Made by a program: the position numbers and the translations under genes
Origin: Zavarzinella sp.
GTDB taxonomy: Bacteria; Planctomycetota; Planctomycetia; Gemmatales; Gemmataceae
Assembly (NCBI GenBank): GCA_041399155.1
Contig: JAWKTI010000001.1
Coordinates: forward strand, 1,674,001 to 1,738,000
DNA: 64,000 nucleotides
Direction of reading: 5' to 3'
In this document: positions 36,088-44,317 of the stretch, in pieces
Numbering within the stretch: the stretch's first letter is position 1
How the letters are laid out: the number at the start of each line of letters is the position of its first letter
Notes under the pieces: model-generated
Told to the model about the DNA's origin: nothing
Databases searched by the model: none
The model's input: the letters and a program-made list of their open reading frames with translations, nothing else

Positions 36088-37765
36088 GCTGGCTAACGCC
36101 CATCGTGCGGTTGGCTGTCAGCGGAGGATGAATATCACGGAATCGTTCGTTCTCGAGTTGTTCCAGTGCCCACCGGACATGAAAATTGGTGGTATTGATA
36201 TCCAGCTTCGCACCCACAAAAATGCCAGTGCGAGGCCCGGAGAGGTCCCTCGTACCCACTGTCATGTGCAAAGCCTGCAACAGAATCGTCTGTTGTGGCA
36301 GCATCTCTGCCAATTCAGTCGGTGGGATTCGAAAAATACCCAAAGGAAAAGCAATTTCATCTTTCTGGCTGTATCTTACCGAGGCTGTTCCAGTAACAAC
36401 GATTGGTTCATCAGTCGAAATCAGAGGAGCTACGTAGTTAACTGCAGGTGCCTGACGATATTCTTCAACAATCAGATGAGCATTTATGCCCCCAAAGCCA
36501 AAAGCATTCACGCCTACCAAACGTGGAGTTTCGGAAACCCATGGTTGCGGTTTGGTCAGCACACGAAGGTTACTCCTTTGATTTGAAAGATGTTCTGCTC
36601 TCTGTAGAAAATTCGCCGTAGGTGGGTACTGCTGATGATTGATTGCGAGCAGTGCTTTTGCGAGACTAGCTGCCCCTGCACCCGTCAGCAGGTGGCCGAC
36701 GCTCGATTTTACCGAACCAATCACCACATCATTCGCAGATGGGCCAAGTAGTCGCTGTAAACTGTGAAACTCAGTTGCATCTCCAGTTGGTGTTCCCGTG
36801 GCATGACACTCAAACATTTGAATACTTTCTGGGTCCAATTCAGAAACTTCGTATGCCTGCCGCATTGCCCGCAATTGCCCTTCAGAAGCTGGCGAAAGTA
36901 AATTCCCTTCTATGTCGTTTGACAAGCCAATTCCACGAATCACGCCAATAATCGTATTGCCGTTTTTTTCTGCATCAGAAAGACGCTTCAAAACGAATGC
37001 AGCCCCACCATCACCAACTAGTAAGCCATCGCCGCGAGCATCAAATGGCGAACACTTTCCTGTACGGGAAAGTGCTCGCAACTGGCTGAACCCCATTTGG
37101 TTGTACAAGGAATCTGCCTGATTCTGGCCACCAGCAATCATTAGATCTGCCTGACCACTTTGGAGTTCGTCGCAGGCCAATTTGATGGCATAAAGTGATG
37201 ATGCACAGGCAGCATCAATAGCATAACCACCCAACCCAAAGCCTAAGTCTGCTGCAGCAAAGGCGATCGGATTACACGCTGGCTCACAATTCCAGGACAA
37301 CACATCCCTGGACCGCAAGCTTGAAATCGCAGCGCGATTGCTAACAAAATTTGCTGTAAATTGTGCTGCTTTTGCCGTGGGCAACGCAATATTGCCGAAA
37401 ACAATTCCACAGCGATCACGATTGACCCCTTGCATTGAAACCTGATTCAATGCTTTCTGTGTGAGGTACCATGCCAAATGAAAAACTGGATCCAGTTCTT
37501 CTACTGGTACACCATTGATGTGACTTGACAACTCCATTGTTGTGAGTGGGGGCATGTAATAGCCACGAGTGGAATACACCCGATCTGGATAGGCAAGCTC
37601 TGGATGATGTGCCCGAGCTGGATCCAGAACCCAGCGTCCAGAAGGGGGTTCGCTGGAGCAATCTTTCGCCTGAAGAATATTCTGCCAGTACTCGTTCAGA
37701 TTTCTGGCACCTGCAAAACGGCCAGCCATTCCCACGATGGCAATTGGTTCATGGTGCTGCATCAA
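36017..37765 (-). CDS. pfaC: PfaC-like PUFA synthase, fragment 1: ketosynthase plus start of chain length factor
   Basis: Open frame of 582 codons from ATG 37765, 7 nt after pfaA. Residues 1-435 are an intact ketosynthase: Cys187 (AIDAACASS), His321 (ECHATGTPTGD), His358 (SSVGHLLTGAGA) and the closing NAFGFGGINAHLI. From about 450 a second KS-like domain starts (DEPIVVTGTASVRY). It runs to LTANRTM (residues 549-555) and then loses homology; the last 27 residues are out-of-frame. The continuation, ALASVASSRIARHL, is found in the +1 frame. A single-base insertion or a 2-base deletion at about 36098-36103 explains this. Confidence 0.88.
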   Translation of the reverse strand: MMQHHEPIAIVGMAGRFAGARNLNEYWQNILQAKDCSSEPPSGRWVLDPARAHHPELAYPDRVYSTRGYYMPPLTTMELSSHINGVPVEELDPVFHLAWYLTQKALNQVSMQGVNRDRCGIVFGNIALPTAKAAQFTANFVSNRAAISSLRSRDVLSWNCEPACNPIAFAAADLGFGLGGYAIDAACASSLYAIKLACDELQSGQADLMIAGGQNQADSLYNQMGFSQLRALSRTGKCSPFDARGDGLLVGDGGAAFVLKRLSDAEKNGNTIIGVIRGIGLSNDIEGNLLSPASEGQLRAMRQAYEVSELDPESIQMFECHATGTPTGDATEFHSLQRLLGPSANDVVIGSVKSSVGHLLTGAGAASLAKALLAINHQQYPPTANFLQRAEHLSNQRSNLRVLTKPQPWVSETPRLVGVNAFGFGGINAHLIVEEYRQAPAVNYVAPLISTDEPIVVTGTASVRYSQKDEIAFPLGIFRIPPTELAEMLPQQTILLQALHMTVGTRDLSGPRTGIFVGAKLDINTTNFHVRWALEQLENERFRDIHPPLTANRTMGVSQRGIQSHCTTSACGWAILYNLCRK

Positions 37766-37772
37766 TTGACCT

Positions 37773-40700
37773 TTAATTCACTAAAGTCGAGTAGCCTGGG
37801 GCAGGCCTTTGTCGACTCAACTGAAAGATTTCCTGTAAGTTGGCATTGAGAACATGTTCTACCTGATACAACTGCATCAGTAACATGCCTTCAGGATCCA
37901 GAATATCGATATTTGAACGCACACTGGTAGCAGAACGATGGGTAATTTCTAATCGTATATGCCATGATTGCACGTCAGATGAAGTTGTCAAATGGCGGAA
38001 TTTTCCGATCGAATACGGCAGTGATGGTGCACCCAGATACTTCGCCGTCCAGATGATAACTAATTGTAGTGCAGCATCAATCGCAAAAATGCGATTGTTG
38101 TCATTCACAGCAAATGTGGTTTCATGAAATGGATTTGTTGCAATTGCTTCTGCACCAAATTGTGAAAGAGAACCAATTTCGGAGATCACCTGTAATCCTT
38201 TTCCATGGAAAAGGATCCCTGAATACACTTCATTGATCGAAGGTGTGGGGCGATCTGGTTTGTAACGGGAAACCGACTCGGCAGGTTGAGCAATACCCAC
38301 ATGTAATTGAGCCCTGCTGAAAAGCTGTTTGCCGCAAAATATTGTGGCTGAGTAACTTCGAATTGCTCCATGTTGCAGTGCAGCAGGCTGCATTTCCAGT
38401 TCCACCAAAGTTTCATGAGCAGGCGAAACCTGAATTGGCTTCAACACCTGAAAGTTTTCTATCAGTACAGGTGCTGCAGAAAACTGCTGAGTCTGCTGCA
38501 TGAGCCAGTTCAATTGCATTGCCAGCGGTACCACTGCGACATCGTTCAACACATGAGATTGCAGAATAGGTGAACGCTGCCAATCTAGTGTCAAAGTTCT
38601 TTTCTGTGGTTTGTCTTTGGCATCATTCGGTTCCGCAATCACGACCAATTCCGCGGGAAAATCTGGCAAGGAACTTGCTGCCAGCAAAACAGCCCCACCC
38701 TGAGAATAACTGATCAGCCCTATTCCTTCACTGGCAAAGAGTTTCGCCAGTCCCTCATTCACCATCCCACCTGCCCACGGACCCCAATTCACTGCCACAG
38801 TACGGCAGTGTGGCAGTGTTTGTGCCGTACGCTGAGAAATTTTGTTCAACACTTCATTGGACGCAGCATACGCGATCTGGCCAGTACGACCATAACGTGC
38901 AGTAGAAGATGAAAACAGTATGAGAAGTCGCAACTTTGTGGGGTCAATCGCACCGAGGAGTGCTTGTAATCCATCTACTTTGGTGGTGTAAACTGCCTGA
39001 AACTGTTCGGTGGTGAGATCTTCTATTTTTCGGTCGTGCAGAATACCCGCACCATGAACGATGCCGGCAACTTCACCATGCTGGTGTTGTATCTGCCGTA
39101 CCACCTTTTGAATATCCGCACGATTGCAGACATCGATAGCAATATATTCCACGCTGGTGCACACTTCTGCCAATCGCGCAATATTTTGGCGTATCGTACG
39201 CTGATTCAGGATTCTTGTGCACTGTTTTTCAATTTCGCGGGGTGTGGGGCGTGTCGGTGAGTGTTGAATGAGGGCCTTTTTGATGCTGGCGTCATCCGTA
39301 AGCTCTTGCAGCCATGCAGGTTCGGTCGAATCCAGTTCCGTTCTGCCGAGCAGGATCAGTCTTGGGCGAACCGTACATGCCATTGGGAAAATTGCTTCTG
39401 TGGTAACACCCCGCCCACCGCCAGTGACAATGATGGTAGCACCATGGGGTAACTTTGCAGGTGGCACACTTGCAGGTAACACCAGCGGAGTTTCTACCAC
39501 GTGAACGAGCCCGTCTTCAGTAATTCCAAGCTCAATGGGGCCAAAACAGAACAACTCTTCAATGATCTGGCGAATGTTTGATTGAAGGACTGTAGGATCA
39601 ACATCAATTGCTTTACAATTCACGTTTGAAAATTCATGAGCAGCTGTTTTCACAATGCCCAGCAAGCCGCCATGCTCTACATCGGTATTCGAGAGATGTT
39701 TAAAGCCAAATTGCCCACCTAGTGTGGTGATACAGGCGAAAAATGCCCCAGATTGTTTCGCAGATCCTTTTAGACAGCCCGCGCACCTTTGCAACCATTG
39801 AAAGCCCAACAGGTTGATTTGCGGAACTGATTGACTGGGTGCTACCAAAACCAAGCCAGCAATAGAATCGTTAGGCTCCAACGAATCCAGTTGTTGCCAG
39901 TCAAGACAAATCGTCTGAAATCCTTGTTCAGCAAGGATTTGCGATATGCTCTGAGCAATTGATTCGTCATTACAAACAACTACCACGGTGGCACCACGCG
40001 GGAGGCTTACTCTACCACGTTCTAACCCCGGATCAAATGGCTGACATTTCGGTTCCAACACTTGCAAACCAGCCACTAGTTGATTCAGGTTGACTGGCGA
40101 GTTACCAAACTGGTCAGCATGTTTGTTTTCCCGCTCGCCGATTGACTGATCAGCGAGCGGTTTGCCGAAAGGGAGAGGTGGTCCTCCGTTGAGTTCGTGC
40201 GGTTGCCCGGAATCGGCAATCTGACCTTTCAGGACGTTGGCAACATCTTGGAGTGTTTGCAATGAACCTAGCTGTTCTGGCTCAACCGCTTTCGAAGTTG
40301 GCACTCGTTCCTGAAATGCAGACAGGATTTCAACACGTTTGATCGAATCTATCCCCAGGTCTGCATCAAGGTGCATTTCCCACTGCAACATTTCAACCGG
40401 ATAACCAGTCTTATCGGCCACCACATCGAGTAGTATCTGTAAATAATCTTCACCAACCCCCGGAGTTGGTGAGATATGCACACCATTCATGTTTTGTTCT
40501 GGAGCCATCTCGTTCGCTTGCAATACACTCAGAACGTCTTGCAGCGTTTGCAACGCACCGAGTTGTTCAGGCTGAACGGCTGGAGCATTTGGCACGCGTT
40601 CCTGAAACGCAGACAGGATTTCAACACGTTTGATCGAATCAATTCCCAGATCTGCATCAAGGTGCATACTTAATTCGAGCATTTCGGTGGGATAGCCTGT

Positions 40701-43700
40701 TTTTTCAGCTACCACAGAGAGCAATACCTGTTGCATGTTGGTGGTTGACACAACTGCTTTAGGTGCCTGCTTCGAACTTGTTGAGGTGGGATCAATCCCT
40801 TGATTAACAGGCAGAACTGCTGTTTGCAGCACGTTCATCACATCACGAAGAGTCTGCAATGTCCCTAATTGGTCCGGTTGAACAGGTGGTGCATCGGGTA
40901 CTCGCTCCTGAAATGCGGACAGGATTTCAACGCGTTTGATCGAATCAATCCCCAGATCCGCATCAAGGTGCATGTCCAAATCAAGCATTTCGGTGGGATA
41001 GCCTGTTTTTTCAGCAACTACAGATAGCAGAATTGTTTGAATATCCCCAATCACCGACGAACTTGGTGCGGCTTTCACAGGCTCTGGGGGTGGCACCAAT
41101 TTCGGTGCAGGCGTAGGAGAAGCGATAGGTTCCGCCACAGGACGTGGAGGCGGGGGCGAAATTGCTGCCGGAGCAGAAATTTCCGACCTCACCTGAACTG
41201 GTGCATTCGAATGTTGAATTGGCTGCACATTAATCGCAGGTGGGACTCCAGACACAAGTGCCTGAAAAGTCGCCAGTACTGCCTGTTGGTGGTCCAGGAA
41301 TTGTTTATGCAGTCGGGCAGTGTCTTCCTGCATTTTCTGAAATAACTGTAATGTACTTTCCGCAACAACCGCAGGCGCTGGTCCAGCGGTTTGGTGCGGC
41401 AAATGAGAAGATGAGGGATTATTCATAATTACTTTCTCAACCACCAGTGGCTTCGTTTGTGCGACCTCTTTACTGGCAACTGGTGGACGTTTCGGGCGTG
41501 GTTTGGTGTAGTTTGCCCCACAGATTTTTACCGTATACCCTTGTTGAGTTGTGACTTCCGGCTGATAACTTTCCTGCCACTTTGTTAAATCAACCGAGTA
41601 ACCCAGGGCTGCAAGCTGGGACAAACAGCTCGCCAGATCCCACAGTGGGGGATTTTTTCCTTGCGATCCATCAAGGGCAACAACCTGGCAGTCTGGCCTG
41701 TTCGCTAGGATCTGTGTGGTAAGTTTAGAAAGAACCGAATTCGGTCCCACTTCCAGGAAAGTACGCACTCCTGCTTCGTACATTCTTTCAATGCAAGCGG
41801 AGAACCGCACTGGTTTGGCTAATTGACGCGCTAAAAGTTCAATTGCCTCCCCACCATCCTGGTGATAGGGCATAGCGGTCTCGTTGGCATAAACTGTTGC
41901 TGAACCAGGAGTTATGGCGATTTCTTCCAGATTCCTCCGAAAGACCTCGGCTGCAGGTGCTACCAAGGCACTGTGAAAGGCTGTGGCAACTGGTAGTCGG
42001 GAAAAACGAATCTTTTGCCGCTGCAGTTTCGTTTCCAGTTGGGCAATACCTGCAACCGTGCCAGAAACCACCACCTGATTCGGCGAATTATAATTCGCAA
42101 TTACTACCTGTGGTACGAATTCGGCAACATTTTCTTCTACTACCTCAACTGAGGAATGGACCGCACACATTGCCCCTTGTATTTCCGCGGTTGCTTTCGC
42201 CATTGCATTGGCACGCGCCAGCGAAACACGATAGAGATTTTCTTCAGACAGTCGGCCAGCCGCACAAAGTGCAACTACTTCTCCATAACTATGGCCAAGA
42301 AACTGATCTGACTGCACCCCAAAATCGGTCAGTGTTCGCCAACTGCTCCAAGCCATTACACCCAGTGATGGCTGGGCGAATAAGGTCCCTTTCAGCTTCT
42401 CTACCTGAATATCTCGATCTTCCCGCGACCAGTTTTGCCTTGGATAAATCGCATCGACCATGCGATCAGGGTTGTTCCATTTTGCTTCCAACCGAGAAAG
42501 TTCTTCAATCCAGCATGGAAAAGTACAAGCAAGGTCACGCAACATCGCTGGATATTGAGATCCCTGCCCAGGGAACAGCACGCCTAACTTGCCTATTGGA
42601 GAGCAATTGCTGTAAAAGATCCCTTCTTTTATCAGCCACAATTTCGTCGTATCTGACTGATTTGCAAGAAGTTGCTTTGTTTTCGCAACTGTCTGCACCA
42701 GATTCGAATCGATGGACAAAATCACCACCAACCTGTGCGGCAAGTCGGAACGAAACCTTGTTCGTAACTCCTTTGCTCGCAGGTAGATCCGCTGATAATC
42801 CTGTTCTGCTGCCAGTTGATCCAACTGTGTCAGGAGTTCACCACGACTATTGGCACTAAACGGTAAAATCTGGATTTGACCATCCCAGTCAGGTGCTTGT
42901 TTTGCAGTTTGATGTTCCGTTAGTACCGCATGAAAGTTACTCCCACCGAATCCGAATGCACTCATCCCTGCGACACGAGGTTGCCCACCTTGGGTAATCC
43001 ACGGACGTGCCTGTGTATTCAAATAAAACGGAGATTCCTGATTCAGAACAGAAACTGGCCTGGTGACTTTGATCGTGGGCGGCAGCACCTTGTGATACAA
43101 AGCCAACGCTACTTTGATTAAGCCCGCAACACCGGCTGCGGCTTTCGTGTGACCGATCATCGACTTGACAGAACCAAGAGCACAAAAACCCAATCGGTCA
43201 GTGGCATTACGAAAGACCTCCGTCAATGCAGTTGCCTCGACAGAATCCCCCACCCTTGTTCCGGTGCCATGGGCTTCAATCAGCTCGATTGAAGCTGGAC
43301 TGACATTCGCCGTTCGATAGGCATCCTGTAAGCAGCGCATCTGGCCTTCAGACGTTGGGGCATAAACAGCATTGCCTTTGCCATCACTGGAAGTGCCAAT
43401 GCCTTTAATTACCGCATAGACGCGGTCACCATCACGCTCTGCATCAGCCAACCTCTTCAGCACCACTACCCCCAACCCTTCACCCAGAATGGTGCCATCG
43501 CCATTTTCATCAAATGGTTTGGCATCACCTGTCTTGGAAAGTGCAGGTGTTTTACTGAAGCACATGTACATGAAGATGTCGTTAAAGGTGTCAATCCCAC
43601 CAGTTACAGCAACATCTGCCTTACCTAAACTGAGCTCCATCGCAGCCATGTGGATCGCACTCAGCGAACTGGCACATGCAGCATCCACCACGCAATTGGT

Positions 43701-44294
43701 GCCATGCAGGTTCAATCGATTCGCAATCCGACCAGCAACGACGTTACCCAACAAACCAGGGAAAGAGTTTTCCTGCCACGGAACGTAGCTGTCGGCAATT
43801 CGGTCGATGACATCCTGTGCGGTTGATTCATCAACACCTGCTTCCTGAAGTGATTTCCGCCATTTGGGATGGCCCAGTCGAGCGCCCAGAGGAATCACAA
43901 GTTCCAACGTTCCTGTTACGCCCAGAATAACACTTACTTTCGATCGATCAAATTCTCGCTCAGCATTGTAACCAGCATCATCCAGCGCTTTGCGGGCAGC
44001 CAACAAACCAAGCAACTGGGATGTGTCAATTGCCTCAATATCGTTGGGGGAAATCCCAAATTCCTGTGGCGAAAAGTCGACAGGCTCCAGGAATGCCCCA
44101 CGCTTGGCATAGGTCATGTCTGGTGCTTTGGGATCGCCATCAAAATAGTCTTCAGGCTGCCAATGGGTGGCAGGCACAGGTCCAACTGCATCAACACCGT
44201 TTTTGATGTGGGACCAATAACGCACAGTCCCGTGGGCACGAGGGAATATACAGCCGATGCCAACAATCGCAAGCGGGACAGCACCCTCAGCCAT
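37773..44294 (-). CDS. pfaA: PfaA-like PUFA synthase (KS-AT-ACP-ACP-ACP-KR-DH)
   Basis: 2173-aa multidomain enzyme of iterative polyunsaturated fatty acid synthesis. KS (about 1-460): Cys207, His342, His382. AT (about 570-870): Ser669 in GHSYGE, His774 in AFHSA, probably malonyl-loading. A Pro-rich linker follows (about 1035-1075). Three acyl carrier proteins (about 1083-1158, 1185-1260, 1283-1358) have phosphopantetheine serines 1118, 1220 and 1317 in DADLGIDSIKR. KR (about 1430-1890): GGGRGVT nucleotide motif, Tyr1809. A C-terminal PKS-type dehydratase (about 1905-2150) has His1914 (SHVLNDVAVVP) and Asp2073 (AIDAALQ). It starts 23 nt after pfaD and ends 7 nt before the pfaC-like gene. It needs a phosphopantetheinyl transferase, which is not in the window. 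Confidence 0.94.
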   Translation of the reverse strand: MAEGAVPLAIVGIGCIFPRAHGTVRYWSHIKNGVDAVGPVPATHWQPEDYFDGDPKAPDMTYAKRGAFLEPVDFSPQEFGISPNDIEAIDTSQLLGLLAARKALDDAGYNAEREFDRSKVSVILGVTGTLELVIPLGARLGHPKWRKSLQEAGVDESTAQDVIDRIADSYVPWQENSFPGLLGNVVAGRIANRLNLHGTNCVVDAACASSLSAIHMAAMELSLGKADVAVTGGIDTFNDIFMYMCFSKTPALSKTGDAKPFDENGDGTILGEGLGVVVLKRLADAERDGDRVYAVIKGIGTSSDGKGNAVYAPTSEGQMRCLQDAYRTANVSPASIELIEAHGTGTRVGDSVEATALTEVFRNATDRLGFCALGSVKSMIGHTKAAAGVAGLIKVALALYHKVLPPTIKVTRPVSVLNQESPFYLNTQARPWITQGGQPRVAGMSAFGFGGSNFHAVLTEHQTAKQAPDWDGQIQILPFSANSRGELLTQLDQLAAEQDYQRIYLRAKELRTRFRSDLPHRLVVILSIDSNLVQTVAKTKQLLANQSDTTKLWLIKEGIFYSNCSPIGKLGVLFPGQGSQYPAMLRDLACTFPCWIEELSRLEAKWNNPDRMVDAIYPRQNWSREDRDIQVEKLKGTLFAQPSLGVMAWSSWRTLTDFGVQSDQFLGHSYGEVVALCAAGRLSEENLYRVSLARANAMAKATAEIQGAMCAVHSSVEVVEENVAEFVPQVVIANYNSPNQVVVSGTVAGIAQLETKLQRQKIRFSRLPVATAFHSALVAPAAEVFRRNLEEIAITPGSATVYANETAMPYHQDGGEAIELLARQLAKPVRFSACIERMYEAGVRTFLEVGPNSVLSKLTTQILANRPDCQVVALDGSQGKNPPLWDLASCLSQLAALGYSVDLTKWQESYQPEVTTQQGYTVKICGANYTKPRPKRPPVASKEVAQTKPLVVEKVIMNNPSSSHLPHQTAGPAPAVVAESTLQLFQKMQEDTARLHKQFLDHQQAVLATFQALVSGVPPAINVQPIQHSNAPVQVRSEISAPAAISPPPPRPVAEPIASPTPAPKLVPPPEPVKAAPSSSVIGDIQTILLSVVAEKTGYPTEMLDLDMHLDADLGIDSIKRVEILSAFQERVPDAPPVQPDQLGTLQTLRDVMNVLQTAVLPVNQGIDPTSTSSKQAPKAVVSTTNMQQVLLSVVAEKTGYPTEMLELSMHLDADLGIDSIKRVEILSAFQERVPNAPAVQPEQLGALQTLQDVLSVLQANEMAPEQNMNGVHISPTPGVGEDYLQILLDVVADKTGYPVEMLQWEMHLDADLGIDSIKRVEILSAFQERVPTSKAVEPEQLGSLQTLQDVANVLKGQIADSGQPHELNGGPPLPFGKPLADQSIGERENKHADQFGNSPVNLNQLVAGLQVLEPKCQPFDPGLERGRVSLPRGATVVVVCNDESIAQSISQILAEQGFQTICLDWQQLDSLEPNDSIAGLVLVAPSQSVPQINLLGFQWLQRCAGCLKGSAKQSGAFFACITTLGGQFGFKHLSNTDVEHGGLLGIVKTAAHEFSNVNCKAIDVDPTVLQSNIRQIIEELFCFGPIELGITEDGLVHVVETPLVLPASVPPAKLPHGATIIVTGGGRGVTTEAIFPMACTVRPRLILLGRTELDSTEPAWLQELTDDASIKKALIQHSPTRPTPREIEKQCTRILNQRTIRQNIARLAEVCTSVEYIAIDVCNRADIQKVVRQIQHQHGEVAGIVHGAGILHDRKIEDLTTEQFQAVYTTKVDGLQALLGAIDPTKLRLLILFSSSTARYGRTGQIAYAASNEVLNKISQRTAQTLPHCRTVAVNWGPWAGGMVNEGLAKLFASEGIGLISYSQGGAVLLAASSLPDFPAELVVIAEPNDAKDKPQKRTLTLDWQRSPILQSHVLNDVAVVPLAMQLNWLMQQTQQFSAAPVLIENFQVLKPIQVSPAHETLVELEMQPAALQHGAIRSYSATIFCGKQLFSRAQLHVGIAQPAESVSRYKPDRPTPSINEVYSGILFHGKGLQVISEIGSLSQFGAEAIATNPFHETTFAVNDNNRIFAIDAALQLVIIWTAKYLGAPSLPYSIGKFRHLTTSSDVQSWHIRLEITHRSATSVRSNIDILDPEGMLLMQLYQVEHVLNANLQEIFQLSRQRPAPGYSTLVN
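40221..41048 (-). repeat. Three tandem ACP-coding repeats inside pfaA
   Basis: Three units of about 230 nt encode the ACPs, at roughly 41048-40821, 40742-40515 and 40448-40221. They share long near-identical DNA stretches around the serine codons (40943, 40637 and 40346), including GACAGGATTTCAAC read on the plus strand. Such repeats can recombine and change ACP number, which in PUFA synthases is known to affect yield. Confidence 0.85.
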
Positions 44295-44317
44295 TACAAA
44301 AAACCTCTTGTTGATTC

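Larger units (their letters stand above)
31576..37765 (-). pseudogene. pfaC: Full extent of the interrupted pfaC-like gene (KS-CLF-AT-DH-DH)
   Basis: Reading through one frameshift (about 36100) and one in-frame TAA (34969-34971) gives a protein of about 2,060 residues with the order KS, CLF (Cys to Asn), AT, then two dehydratase double-hotdogs. That is the architecture of myxobacterial Pfa3 without its C-terminal acyltransferase, and of PfaB plus PfaC of marine gammaproteobacteria. No other lesion was seen, and all key catalytic residues are kept. It is labelled pseudogene only because two lesions interrupt it; sequencing or assembly error, recoding, or assembly from fragments are alternatives. 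Confidence 0.7.

Noticed and set aside
36017..36110. Programmed frameshifting as the explanation for the split pfaC-like gene
   Set aside because: No slippery heptamer, long homopolymer, internal Shine-Dalgarno or downstream stem-loop was evident, and a second lesion (TAA at 34969-34971) would still stop translation. Kept only as a remote alternative.
41897..42859. 320-codon plus-strand frame inside pfaA
   Set aside because: It lies fully opposite the AT-domain coding sequence and has no recognisable motif.
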